Notes: generated by a model from the letters alone, not told the origin. A DNA stretch of 16,430 nt from JBAXAB01 sp043718245 (GCA_043718245.1 JAYSWB010000030.1:1-16430), one strand, 5' to 3'. Numbered from the stretch's first letter, positions 1-6,931 are shown. Numbers and translations: made by a program.

Positions 1-103
1 TCGTTTTTTTAAACTCATTTTAAATATTAATCAAACTAGCTCTTAATAGAGCCATGATACATCAAATTTAGCACCTAGAAATCGCCTTTAGCCCGAAAAG
101 AGA

Positions 104-376
104 ATGACAATGGAAAAAGAAACGCTTTTCATTCTCCCTCCGGTTTTAGTGAGGGTTAGAATGATTGACGGCGCAAGTAAAGACAGGGTCTTCGGATGGG
201 TTGATAAAATTTGTTTTGTTCCTGAACACGAACTCGATCAGTTCACTTTTGAATGGGTTGTAGTTCCACGCTTAGTGCACCGTGTCCAAAGGTTCCCGAT
301 TCACAGCCGGAGGAGCCGCAGTCGTGGAGTTCCAGCGGGGAATTGCCCAATCGGTCCTTTTGCAAAGTTCTATTGA
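104..376 (+). CDS. Small hypothetical protein, 90 aa
   Basis: I do not recognise this ORF. It starts at ATG 104, with a second in-frame ATG at 110, and ends at a TGA only 11 bases before a strong terminator, which supports a real transcribed gene here. The first 60 residues look protein-like, with hydrophobic strands alternating with charged residues. The last 30 are rich in Arg and Ser and look less natural. A second frame is open from about base 253 to a TGA near 383, and encodes a Pro/Ser/Glu-rich tail, so a frameshift or sequencing error near 250-270 is possible. Its GC content is higher than that of the ribosomal genes, as in the convergent gene at 425-991. Function is unknown, and the exact reading frame of the C-terminus is uncertain. 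Confidence 0.45.
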   Translation: MTMEKETLFILPPVLVRVRMIDGASKDRVFGWVDKICFVPEHELDQFTFEWVVVPRLVHRVQRFPIHSRRSRSRGVPAGNCPIGPFAKFY

Positions 377-386
377 TGACATGATG

Positions 387-421
387 AAGCCCCGGCGCGT
401 GCAAACGCGTCCGGGGCTTTT
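387..421 (+). terminator. Strong GC-rich intrinsic terminator between convergent genes
   Basis: Arms AGCCCCGGCGCGT (388-400) and ACGCGTCCGGGGCT (405-418) pair over 13 bp with one bulged base around a GCAA loop, and TTTT follows on the plus strand. It lies 11 bases after the plus-strand stop at 376 and 3 to 7 bases from the minus-strand stop at 425. It probably ends transcription from both sides, although the T-run is only good on the plus strand. Confidence 0.85.
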
Positions 422-424
422 CGA

Positions 425-991
425 TTAGTTGGATTTGAGGACTGTCCTTTTCGGGAGCTCCACGATCTTGACTCGGTTGAGCCGGACTCTCATTTTTTCC
501 GAGAAGATGAGGACCTTGGTCTCATTGTACACGCCCTTAAGCTCCGCCCTGAACTCCGCAAGGAAGACATTCATCGCCTTCGTGAAGGCTTTGATGGCCA
601 TCGAGTTTTCGTCGAGTTTTCCTCCGGAAGCACCGACCGTGAAGAGATTGGAGGGATCTTCGTGTTCCTTCGTCTGGTGAGACTTTTCCTTTTTGATGGG
701 ATTTTTGATGAAGATTCCGCCCCACTTTTCGGTCAAGCTCCGAAACTCGGGCGAACCCTCAGTGAAAGGGTGCTCGCCTTGGATCTGATCTTGGTGGTAA
801 AAGCTGAAAACAGCCTGTGCGGCGAGGCTCGGCCTGCCCGGCAGTTCCGGTCTCATATGATGTCCTTTGATGGCCACCACGATATGGAGCCGGTTGCGAA
901 GGCGGTTCAACCAGCCTTTTGGGTCCAATTTGAGTAGCCTTTCGGCATAATGTGCTGCTTCCTGCATGAGTTTGAATGTCGATCTGTTCAT
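425..991 (-). CDS. Orphan hypothetical protein, 188 aa
   Basis: This is an unrecognised protein. The open frame runs upstream to 1156, but I choose ATG 991 because the extra 55 residues would run through a promoter-like site and into the terminator at 1126-1169. The chosen start has a weak purine-rich stretch (AAAGAAAGAA) 9 to 18 bases upstream. The predicted product is soluble, with no signal peptide or membrane segment. It has a helical, basic N-terminus (about 1-36), a middle rich in His, Pro and Lys, and an amphipathic C-terminal part (about 130-188) ending in basic strands. Its arginine codons are AGG 4, AGA 3, CGG 3, CGC 2 and CGA 1. In rplB, by contrast, 21 of 28 are CGA. GC content is clearly higher than in the ribosomal genes. 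Both facts suggest acquired DNA, or a gene not under selection for high expression. It reads like an intact gene, but no function can be proposed. Confidence 0.7.
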   Translation of the reverse strand: MNRSTFKLMQEAAHYAERLLKLDPKGWLNRLRNRLHIVVAIKGHHMRPELPGRPSLAAQAVFSFYHQDQIQGEHPFTEGSPEFRSLTEKWGGIFIKNPIKKEKSHQTKEHEDPSNLFTVGASGGKLDENSMAIKAFTKAMNVFLAEFRAELKGVYNETKVLIFSEKMRVRLNRVKIVELPKRTVLKSN

Positions 992-1052
992 AAGTGCTAT
1001 TCTTTCTTTGTTGGGGTTTGGTTTTTGGTGATGGAAACTAGTTCCGCGGGTA

Positions 1053-1081
1053 ATCAAACCATTTTCTGTTGTGCGGGTCAA
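1053..1081 (-). promoter_or_regulatory. Possible promoter of the 425-991 gene
   Basis: On the minus strand TTGACC (1081-1076) is followed after 17 bases by TTTGAT (1058-1053). Transcription would begin near 1046, about 55 bases before the ATG at 991. The -10 matches the consensus at only 4 of 6 positions, so this is tentative. Confidence 0.35.
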
Positions 1082-1125
1082 TCTTGACTGGATAAAATAA
1101 ACATATAATATATATTTATAACTAT

Positions 1126-1169
1126 AAAAAAGACCCTTATGCAGATATGTCTGCATCGGGGGCTTTTTT
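1126..1169 (-). terminator. Bidirectional intrinsic terminator after the NYN gene
   Basis: Arms ATGCAGA (1139-1145) and TCTGCAT (1150-1156) form a perfect 7-bp stem with a TATG loop. CCC/GGG pairs (1134-1136 with 1159-1161) extend it after an internal mismatch. It is bounded by an A-run at 1126-1131 and a T-run at 1164-1169, so it can act on either strand. The stop codon of the NYN gene (1168-1170) lies in the T-run, and the hairpin insulates that gene from the minus-strand gene downstream. Confidence 0.8.
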
Positions 1170-1659
1170 ATAGTGTTGCTATTTTTTTAGAGAATTTATG
1201 ATACTCATCGTTAAGAAAAAATATTTTAACATTCTTGTTTCTCAGTAAAATTGAACATTTGTGTTTATTTGGTGAAATTATTCCACAGATGACCTTGTTT
1301 TCTTTTAAAAACTCTACAATACACCCAAAATCTCCATCTCCAGTTACCAGTAGACAAGTATTGTATTTTTTTGTGTAAAAATCAGATATGGTTTTTAATA
1401 CCAGCTCTGCGTCACAGTTGCCTTTGATCTTCCCACCTACCGATACAGTTTGTTTAAATATAAGGATAAAACCGGATTCCTGTAAATTTTCATAAAATAT
1501 AGTTCTATTAGGCACAAGGCCAATAAACAAATAGACGGTCTGAGGGTTATACTTTTGGCGAAGCCAGCCTCTGAATTTCTTATAATCAATATTAAACCCG
1601 AGCTCTGTCGCTGCTCTATAAAGATTGTTTCCGTCAATGTAAATATTTACCTTCTCCAT
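1168..1659 (-). CDS. NYN-domain (LabA/DUF88-like, PIN-fold) protein, 163 aa
   Basis: This is a single-domain protein of the NYN group, PIN-like metal-dependent nucleases thought to cut RNA. Visible motifs are the first acidic strand with IYIDGNNLY (D9, N11, N12), the central CDAEL (D83), and TGDGDF (D108, D110) near residue 107, in the order expected for an active PIN/NYN site. The 163-residue length is normal for a stand-alone domain, with no membrane or extra RNA-binding domain. An AT-rich TAATAT lies 7 bases before the ATG, so the mRNA could be leaderless. The gene is divergent from tuf and followed by its own terminator, so it is a single-gene unit. No antitoxin-like partner is adjacent. 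Its bases are AT-rich, unlike the gene downstream of it. The family assignment is firm, but the substrate is unknown. Confidence 0.85.
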   Translation of the reverse strand: MEKVNIYIDGNNLYRAATELGFNIDYKKFRGWLRQKYNPQTVYLFIGLVPNRTIFYENLQESGFILIFKQTVSVGGKIKGNCDAELVLKTISDFYTKKYNTCLLVTGDGDFGCIVEFLKENKVICGIISPNKHKCSILLRNKNVKIFFLNDEYHKFSKKIATL

Positions 1660-1810
1660 TTTTGATATATTAGTAGATAAAGATGAATAAAAAATGAATT
1701 TTTTCTGAAGTTCACCCCATGAAGTCGATCAATTTGTACATAAATGGATAATCTGTGGACAAATTGTGGATTAAATCGTTAAAACACCCCTAATTATCAC
1801 CATTCCCCGT

Positions 1811-1839
1811 TTGACATGCTCACGCTTGGCTGATAGTAT
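1811..1839 (+). promoter_or_regulatory. Promoter of the tuf/ribosomal cluster, extended -10
   Basis: A perfect TTGACA (1811-1816) is followed by exactly 17 bases and TAGTAT (1834-1839), preceded by TGA to give TGATAGTAT. The same TGNTAGTAT form occurs before rpsS and rpsN. Transcription should begin near 1846, leaving a leader of about 210 bases before tuf. Confidence 0.75.
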
Positions 1840-1845
1840 GCACAT

Positions 1846-2055
1846 AACGCTTTTACAGCGGTTTTTTTGTCTGGTAACTTCGATTTACTATTTGGGTACA
1901 AAAATGAGGGTTTACCTTTATTTTAAGCCATAGATTCAGTATTCAAAGCACTACCAACAAGATTTAAAATTATAAAAATTAATAAATTACGGTTCGTTTT
2001 TGGATATTAGGCAATCTCGCGCTCTAATATCTCAAAACGAACTTAACACAAACAT
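1846..2055 (+). promoter_or_regulatory. Long untranslated leader of tuf mRNA
   Basis: Together with the promoter this accounts for most of the 396-base gap between the NYN gene and tuf. It is AT-rich and holds a 9-codon ORF (1904-1933, MRVYLYFKP) with no visible ribosome binding site, followed by an A/T-rich stretch and the hairpin at 1992-2042. I see no known riboswitch. Its length stands out because other leaders in this window are 0 to about 20 bases, which suggests regulation of the cluster from this leader. The rest of the gap (1660-1810) has no gene. Confidence 0.5.
1992..2042 (+). promoter_or_regulatory. 18-bp hairpin directly upstream of the tuf start
   Basis: Left arm GTTCGTTTTTGGATATTA (1992-2009) pairs with right arm TAATATCTCAAAACGAAC (2025-2042). 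There is one T-C mismatch and one G-U pair, and the loop (2010-2024) is 15 bases. No T-run follows, so it is not a normal terminator. The stem ends 13 bases before the tuf ATG and would flank or occlude an initiating ribosome, which fits translational control or mRNA protection. Confidence 0.65.
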
Positions 2056-3252
2056 ATGGCAACATTCGACCGTACAAAGCCACACGTTAACGTAGGTACA
2101 ATTGGCCACGTTGACCACGGCAAGACAACCCTAACTGCAGCGATTCTTAACACTTTGTCTCGACAAGGTGCTGGCTTCTCGGCAACTGTTAAAGGGGTAG
2201 ACCAGATTGACAAGGCTCCTGAAGAAAAGGCTCGAGGTATTACTATCTCTCTTTCTCACTCTGAATACGAAACACCAGCTAGACACTATGCTCACATTGA
2301 CGCCCCTGGTCACGCTGACTACATCAAGAACATGATTACTGGTGCAGCTCAAATGGACGGTGCGATCCTAGTGGTTGCAGCGACTGACGGACCTATGCCA
2401 CAAACACGAGAACACGTTCTTCTTGCACGACAGGTAGGTGTGCCAAAGATCATTGTTTTCATGAACAAGTGCGATATGGTTGATGACAAAGATATGCTCG
2501 ACTTGGTTGAGACAGAAGTTCGCGAATTGTTGGACAAGAACGGATTTGACGGTGCTAACGCTCCTGTTATCCGTGGTTCAGCTCTAAAGGCTTTGGAAGC
2601 AAAGGATAATACTGACGAATGGTCATCAAAGATTATCGAGCTTGCAAACGCACTTGATACTTATATCCCAACTCCAGTTCGAGAAACTGACAAGCCTTTC
2701 CTTATGCCAATTGAAGACATCTTCTCTATCGAAGGACGAGGAACAGTAGTTACAGGTAAAATTGAACGAGGTATCGTAAAATTGGCTGAAGAAATCGAAA
2801 TTGTAGGTCTTAAGGACACTGCAAAATCAGCGGTTACAGGTATTGAAATGTTCAACAAGCAACTTAACGAAGGTATGGCTGGAGACAACGCTGGTCTACT
2901 TCTAAGAGGTGTTAAGAAAGAAGACCTTACTCGAGGTCAGGTTCTTGCAAAGCCAGGATCAGTAACTCCACACACTGATTTCGAAGCCGAAGTTTACATT
3001 CTAAAGAAAGAAGAAGGAGGACGACACACTCCATTCTTTACTGGATACAAGCCACAGTTCTACGTACGAACAACTGACGTAACTGGAGAAGTATCATTGA
3101 ACGAAGGTGTAGAAATGGTTATGCCGGGAGATACTGTTACTTTCAAGGTTAAATTAGTAGCCCCAATCGCCCTAGAAGTTCAGCAGAAATTTGCCATCCG
3201 AGAAGGAGGAAAGACTGTAGGAGCCGGAGTTGTAACTAAAATCAACGCGTAA
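2056..3252 (+). CDS. tuf: Elongation factor Tu
   Basis: EF-Tu is the GTPase that carries aminoacyl-tRNA to the ribosomal A site. At 398 aa it matches the family length of about 394. The G domain shows G1 GHVDHGKT (17-24), switch I ending RGITIS (60-65), G3 DAPGH (82-86) with the catalytic His86, G4 NKCD (137-140) and G5 GSALKA. Beta-barrel domains 2 and 3 follow, with the tRNA-contact segments RGQVLAKPGS and GGRHTPF. The G3 motif has Ala83 where most bacterial EF-Tu proteins have Cys (DCPGH); this should not affect GTP hydrolysis. The start lacks a Shine-Dalgarno sequence (ACAAACAT before ATG) and follows the leader hairpin. It is separated by 23 bases from rpsJ. fusA, rpsG and rpsL, its usual str-operon partners, are not in the window. 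Confidence 0.98.
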   Translation: MATFDRTKPHVNVGTIGHVDHGKTTLTAAILNTLSRQGAGFSATVKGVDQIDKAPEEKARGITISLSHSEYETPARHYAHIDAPGHADYIKNMITGAAQMDGAILVVAATDGPMPQTREHVLLARQVGVPKIIVFMNKCDMVDDKDMLDLVETEVRELLDKNGFDGANAPVIRGSALKALEAKDNTDEWSSKIIELANALDTYIPTPVRETDKPFLMPIEDIFSIEGRGTVVTGKIERGIVKLAEEIEIVGLKDTAKSAVTGIEMFNKQLNEGMAGDNAGLLLRGVKKEDLTRGQVLAKPGSVTPHTDFEAEVYILKKEEGGRHTPFFTGYKPQFYVRTTDVTGEVSLNEGVEMVMPGDTVTFKVKLVAPIALEVQQKFAIREGGKTVGAGVVTKINA

Positions 3253-3275
3253 TACCGCAAAATAATTAAAGTCCA

Positions 3276-3632
3276 ATGGCAACAACATCTACAAAAAAGA
3301 AAAGCGCAGATAAATCAGCAGACGCAGTTTCGAAACTTCGAATCCGCGTGCGTGCTTACGATGCAAAAATTCTGGATGCTTCTGTAAAGCAGATCATTGA
3401 TACTGCTGTTAGATTTGACGCAACTGTAGTTGGTCCAGTGCCACTTCCGACAGAAATTAGAAAGTACACCGTGAATCGCTCTTCTTTCGTCTACAAAAAT
3501 GCGCGAGAACAATTTGAGATGAGAGTTCACAAGAGACTTCTCGATATTATTAATCCAAATGCAAAGGTGATCGAATCATTAACTAACTTGTCTTTACCGA
3601 CGGGTGTTAATATCGATGTGAAAATGATGTAG
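3276..3632 (+). CDS. rpsJ: 30S ribosomal protein S10
   Basis: S10 is a small-subunit head protein, also known as the antitermination factor NusE. The core LRIRVRAYDAKILDASV, the loop VVGPVPLPTEIRKYTVNRS and the end LPTGVNIDVKM are typical. At 118 aa it is longer than the usual 100-105 because of a Lys/Ser/Ala-rich N-terminal tail of about 18 residues (ATTSTKKKSADKSADAVS). The tail is encoded in the only sensible frame from ATG 3276, and no in-frame ATG lies nearer the core. The gene follows tuf by 23 bases without a clear ribosome binding site. It opens the S10 part of the cluster, and its stop is TAG. Confidence 0.97.
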   Translation: MATTSTKKKSADKSADAVSKLRIRVRAYDAKILDASVKQIIDTAVRFDATVVGPVPLPTEIRKYTVNRSSFVYKNAREQFEMRVHKRLLDIINPNAKVIESLTNLSLPTGVNIDVKMM

Positions 3633-3665
3633 TCAGCAATACACACTGCCTAACCGCCAAACTTT

Positions 3666-4268
3666 ATGAAATTTATCCTAGGAACGAAACAGAATATGAC
3701 TCAGCTTTTCGATGAAACCGGAAAAGTTCACCCAGTGACAGTTGTTAAAACTGCCCCTGCTGTTGTGACTCAGGTTAAGACTGTCGAAAAAGACGGTTAT
3801 GCTGCTGTTCAGATTGGTTTCGGAACAAAGCGTGCTTCAAGAATCAACAAACCTTTAACGGGACAAATGAAAGGTCTTGGCGCGTTTGCAAAGTTGCAAG
3901 AGCTAAAGGGCACATCCGCTACAACTGTCGGTGATAAAATCGCTGATGAATTCGCTTCAGGTGATGTTGTCGAAGTCTCTGCAATTTCTAAGGCAAAAGG
4001 CTTCCAAGGTGTTGTAAAGCGCCATGGTTTCGGTGGAGGTCCACGATCTCACGGTCAGAAACACTCTGAACGAGAACCAGGTTCTATCGGAGCCGGTGGT
4101 TACCAGCGTGTATTCAAGGGCCGAAGAATGGCTGGACGCATGGGAGGCGACAAGGTTACTGTAAAAAATCTCACTGTTGTTTCATATGATGCAACTTCAG
4201 GCGAGTTGTTCATCCGCGGAGCAATCCCAGGTCGAAGAGGAACAATGGTAGAAGTCCGAGGTAAATAA
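3666..4268 (+). CDS. rplC: 50S ribosomal protein L3
   Basis: L3 is an early-assembly 23S-binding protein whose loop reaches the peptidyl-transferase region. At 200 aa it is close to the usual 205-210. It begins MKFILGTKQNMTQLFDETGK, the family start, and contains AKGFQGVVKRHGFGGGPRSHG followed by EPGSIGAGGYQRVFKGRRMAGRMG, the conserved rRNA-contact region. Gln after SIG, the residue methylated by PrmB in E. coli, is Ala here; other bacterial lineages also vary at this site. There is a 33-base gap from rpsJ, rich in C and A, with no recognised promoter and no Shine-Dalgarno. It is followed by rplD after 6 bases. Confidence 0.98.
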   Translation: MKFILGTKQNMTQLFDETGKVHPVTVVKTAPAVVTQVKTVEKDGYAAVQIGFGTKRASRINKPLTGQMKGLGAFAKLQELKGTSATTVGDKIADEFASGDVVEVSAISKAKGFQGVVKRHGFGGGPRSHGQKHSEREPGSIGAGGYQRVFKGRRMAGRMGGDKVTVKNLTVVSYDATSGELFIRGAIPGRRGTMVEVRGK

Positions 4269-4274
4269 AATTAT

Positions 4275-5033
4275 ATGAAAAAAGAAACTACAAAAAAGAA
4301 AAATCCAGTTAAGAAGGTAATGGCTGTAACTAACATGAAAGCTTCTGTTAAATCAACAAAGAATGTTGATTTGAAAGTGACTTCTTATGACTCTGCTGGA
4401 AAATCCGTTGGGGACATTAATCTTTCAGAAATCGTTTTCGGACAAAACTGGAATGCTGACTTGGTTCACCAAGTTGTCACTTCGATGATGACTGATGCAC
4501 GAAAGCCTTACGCTCACACTAAAACACGAGGAGAAGTGCGTGGAGGAGGTAAAAAACCTTGGCAGCAAAAAGGAACTGGTCGCGCAAGACACGGTTCAAC
4601 ACGTAGCCCGATCTGGGTTGGTGGAGGTGTTTCTGGAGGCCCTCGAAACGACAAGAATTTTGATCGAAAGGTTAACAAGAAAATGAAGGCAAAGGCACTT
4701 TACGTTATTCTTTCAAAGAAATTCCGCGACGGAGAAATTCTATTTGTAGATAAATTGGATGTTAAGGAACCAAAAACAGCTTCTGCTGTAAAGGTTGCGC
4801 TTGATCTTTCAAAAGTTTCTGGTTTCGAAAGACTTCTTACAAAAAATACTAACTCTGCTTTGATCTCAGTTCCTACTCTTACTGATAATGTAAAGCGAAG
4901 CTTCAAGAACCTCAGTAACATGGAAGTTTCAGAAACAAGAAACATCAATCCAGTGTCACTATTAAAATATAAATACCTTGTGCTTTCGAACCCGACAGAA
5001 TCTGTCGAAATGCTTGAAGCCAAAATGAAATAA
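4275..5033 (+). CDS. rplD: 50S ribosomal protein L4, extended N-terminus
   Basis: L4 is a large-subunit tunnel protein and, in E. coli, the autogenous regulator of the S10 operon. The long conserved loop KPYAHTKTRGEVRGGGKKPWQQKGTGRARHG.. is visible around residues 77-120 (only part quoted), followed by the C-terminal Rossmann-like half. At 252 aa it is about 45 residues longer than usual. Most of the excess is a Lys-rich N-terminus (MKKETTKKKNPVKKV) before the first strand at about 32. A second ATG at 4320 would give 237 aa, but ATG 4275 is preceded by AAAATTAT, like other starts in this cluster, and is 6 bases after rplC, so I prefer it. Whether this genome uses L4 autoregulation cannot be seen. 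Confidence 0.96.
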   Translation: MKKETTKKKNPVKKVMAVTNMKASVKSTKNVDLKVTSYDSAGKSVGDINLSEIVFGQNWNADLVHQVVTSMMTDARKPYAHTKTRGEVRGGGKKPWQQKGTGRARHGSTRSPIWVGGGVSGGPRNDKNFDRKVNKKMKAKALYVILSKKFRDGEILFVDKLDVKEPKTASAVKVALDLSKVSGFERLLTKNTNSALISVPTLTDNVKRSFKNLSNMEVSETRNINPVSLLKYKYLVLSNPTESVEMLEAKMK

Positions 5034-5037
5034 TTTT

Positions 5038-5334
5038 ATGACAAACTTATCAATAAAAAAGCATACATCAGAAGTAATCAAGAAGAATCGCGTCAGCGAA
5101 AAGGCGGTTTTGGGTGCAGAAAAAGGAATCTACATTTTTGAAGTTCAAAAATCTGCTAACAAGTCTTCCATTAAGGCTGCCATAAAGGAAATGTACAAAG
5201 TTACTCCTATCGCAGTTAACATTGTTAATCGTCCACAAAAGAAAACTTTTATAAGAGGACGTGCCGGGCTTAAAGCTTCAATTAAAAAAGCTTACGTCTA
5301 CCTTAAAAAAGGCGACAAGATTGACCTAGCATAA
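5038..5334 (+). CDS. rplW: 50S ribosomal protein L23
   Basis: L23 sits at the exit of the nascent-chain tunnel, where trigger factor and signal recognition particle dock. At 98 aa its length is normal. The pattern VSEKAVLGAEKGIYIFEVQKSANKSSIKAAIKEMY (quoted in part) followed by VTPIAVNIVNRPQKK and a basic loop RGRAGLK is typical of the bacterial family. The gap after rplD is 4 bases and the upstream sequence is TAATTTT, the same as before rplE, with no Shine-Dalgarno. The gene ends with two tandem TAA codons. Confidence 0.96.
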   Translation: MTNLSIKKHTSEVIKKNRVSEKAVLGAEKGIYIFEVQKSANKSSIKAAIKEMYKVTPIAVNIVNRPQKKTFIRGRAGLKASIKKAYVYLKKGDKIDLA

Positions 5335-5347
5335 TAATTATAAATAT

Positions 5348-6190
5348 ATGAAACGATATAACCCAACAAGCCCCTCACGACGAAACATGGTCACCATCTC
5401 TTACCGAGATGTGATTACTGCAACTGAACCTCACAAAGCTCTTACTCATGGTTTCAAGCGAGCGGTAGGACGAAACAATACAGGACGAATCACTACTCGT
5501 CACAAAGGATCTGGTCACAAGCGAAATTTCCGAGAAATCGATTTCGTATACGACAAGAAAAATATTCCTGCAACAGTTGCAACTATTGAATACGATCCAA
5601 ACCGAACAGCTTTTGTTGCATTGGTAAACTATGCTGACGGAGAAAAACGATATGTAGTTCTTCCAAAGTCTATGAAAGTCGGAGACAAATTCGAAGTTGG
5701 AGAAAAAGTTGAAATCAAAGCTGGTAACAGACTTCCTCTAATCAACATCCCAGTTGGAACATTTATTTACAACCTCGAGGTTAAAGCTGGAGGTGGCTCA
5801 AAACTTGCTCGATCCGCAGGAACATTCGCCGAAGTAATCGCCCACGACGGTGGTTATGCTCAGGTTAAAATGCCTTCTACCGAAGTGCTAAAAATTATCG
5901 ACTCTGCATGGGCATCAGTTGGATCAGTTTCAAACGAAGAAAGTCGACTTCAAAATTACGGAAAGGCTGGACGAAGCAGATGGATGGGTATTCGCCCAAC
6001 TGTTCGAGGTACTGCCATGAACCCAGTGGATCATCCACACGGAGGAGGAGAAGGACGACAGGGACGAGGACGACGACGCGCAATTTCTATCTACGGAAAG
6101 CCAACAGGAAAGGGACAGAAATCTCGCCGATCAAAGAAGTACTCGAATCCGTTTATTATTTCACGCCGAAAGGTTGGCAAAAACAAATAA
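5348..6190 (+). CDS. rplB: 50S ribosomal protein L2
   Basis: L2 is a primary 23S-binding protein needed for subunit joining and the peptidyl-transferase centre. At 280 aa it is near the standard 273-277. The conserved blocks are GRNNTGRITTRHKGSGHKR near the N-terminus, SIPV-like NIPVGTFIYNLE in the middle, KAGRSRWMG, and NPVDHPHGGGEGR with its essential His. The N-terminus is slightly shorter than usual, starting MKRYNPTSPSRR without the MAIRK-type lead. Of its 28 arginines, 21 are encoded by CGA, 4 by CGC, 2 by AGA and 1 by CGT. The start is preceded by TAATTATAAATAT, the same 13 bases found before rplN. Confidence 0.98.
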   Translation: MKRYNPTSPSRRNMVTISYRDVITATEPHKALTHGFKRAVGRNNTGRITTRHKGSGHKRNFREIDFVYDKKNIPATVATIEYDPNRTAFVALVNYADGEKRYVVLPKSMKVGDKFEVGEKVEIKAGNRLPLINIPVGTFIYNLEVKAGGGSKLARSAGTFAEVIAHDGGYAQVKMPSTEVLKIIDSAWASVGSVSNEESRLQNYGKAGRSRWMGIRPTVRGTAMNPVDHPHGGGEGRQGRGRRRAISIYGKPTGKGQKSRRSKKYSNPFIISRRKVGKNK

Positions 6191-6203
6191 CACGTGCTAG
6201 TAT
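6174..6203 (+). promoter_or_regulatory. Internal promoter before rpsS, extended -10
   Basis: TTGGCA (6174-6179) lies 18 bases before TAGTAT (6198-6203), which is preceded by TGC to give TGCTAGTAT. The -35 overlaps the last codons of rplB. Transcription would start near 6210, giving a leader of about 12 bases to rpsS. The match to the promoters at 1811 and 9664 makes chance less likely. Confidence 0.55.
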
Positions 6204-6221
6204 AGCCAAACATTTAAAGAC

Positions 6222-6575
6222 ATGACACGATCACTCAAAAAAGGACCATATGTAGATGAAAATCTCCTCAAAAAGATCGCGGGCAAAAACCCACGAGAAA
6301 CTGGGGTTATCAAGACTTGGGCTCGCCGAAGCCAGATTTCACCAGAAATGGTGGGGTTCATTTTCGGAGTGCACAATGGTAAGGTTCACAATGAGGTTCT
6401 TGTTGCAGAAGAGATGGTTGGTCACCGATTGGGTGAATTTTCTCCTACTCGAAAGTTCGTTAAACACGGAGGTAAAATGCAGAAGGAACAGGATCAGGCT
6501 AAAAAGGAGGCTGAAATTGCTTCTGCTAAAGCTGCCAAGGCTACTGAACCTGCCGCTGCTGCCCCTAAGAAATAA
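6222..6575 (+). CDS. rpsS: 30S ribosomal protein S19, extended C-terminus
   Basis: S19 is a head protein that pairs with S13 near the A-site tRNA. The core is standard: MTRSLKKGPYVDENLLKKI, KTWARRSQISPEMVG and VGHRLGEFSPTRKF. At 117 aa it exceeds the usual 88-95 by about 25 residues, because of a Lys/Ala/Glu-rich C-terminal tail (from about residue 88) ending AAAAPKK. The tail sequence looks intrinsically disordered. The gene is 31 bases after rplB, one of the larger gaps in the cluster, and that gap holds the promoter-like site at 6174-6203. The spacing to rplV is 8 bases. Confidence 0.97.
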   Translation: MTRSLKKGPYVDENLLKKIAGKNPRETGVIKTWARRSQISPEMVGFIFGVHNGKVHNEVLVAEEMVGHRLGEFSPTRKFVKHGGKMQKEQDQAKKEAEIASAKAAKATEPAAAAPKK

Positions 6576-6583
6576 ACAATACT

Positions 6584-6931
6584 ATGAAAGCCTACTTACA
6601 CAACTACAGACAATCACCTAGAAAAGTAAGATTACTTGCTGATTTAGTTCGAGGAAAGACCGCAGGAGATGCTTTGAAGGCTTTGGCGATTACTCCAAAA
6701 AGAGCATCAATTACCATGATCAAGTTGATCAATAGTGCACTTTCAAATGCAAAAAACACAGGGCATTCTGCTCCAGAAGGTCTTAAGATCTCTATGGTTC
6801 AGGTAAATGCCGGAGTAACCATGAAGCGATCCTTGCCTCGCGCACGAGGAAGCGCTTCAAAATTGAACAAGCGATCAAGTCACGTAACACTCGTATTATC
6901 TGAAGCCCCTGTAAAGAAAAATAAAAAATAA
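6584..6931 (+). CDS. rplV: 50S ribosomal protein L22
   Basis: L22 is a tunnel-wall protein whose long hairpin lies opposite L4. At 115 aa it is close to the usual 110. The visible family pattern is RQSPRKVRLLADLVRGKTAGDAL (quoted in part), then helix and the hairpin region with KRSLPRARGSASKLNKRSSHVTLVL. The hairpin tip residues (PRARGSA) are intact, so this looks like a normal macrolide-site environment. A Lys-rich tail of a few residues ends the protein. rpsC begins after a single base. Confidence 0.97.
   Translation: MKAYLHNYRQSPRKVRLLADLVRGKTAGDALKALAITPKRASITMIKLINSALSNAKNTGHSAPEGLKISMVQVNAGVTMKRSLPRARGSASKLNKRSSHVTLVLSEAPVKKNKK

Noticed and set aside
992..1156. Upstream extension of the 425-991 frame to 1156
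   Set aside because: The extra 55 residues include the promoter-like site and the terminator stem at 1126-1169, and the sequence is unlike the rest. ATG 991 is preferred.
1168..1659. Toxin-antitoxin pair involving the NYN protein
   Set aside because: No small antitoxin-like gene lies beside it. The neighbours are a terminator, an unrelated orphan and the tuf leader.
1848..1868. CGCT...AGCG hairpin followed by seven T bases in the tuf leader
   Set aside because: The stem is only 4 bp, too weak for a terminator, and it sits just after the predicted transcription start.
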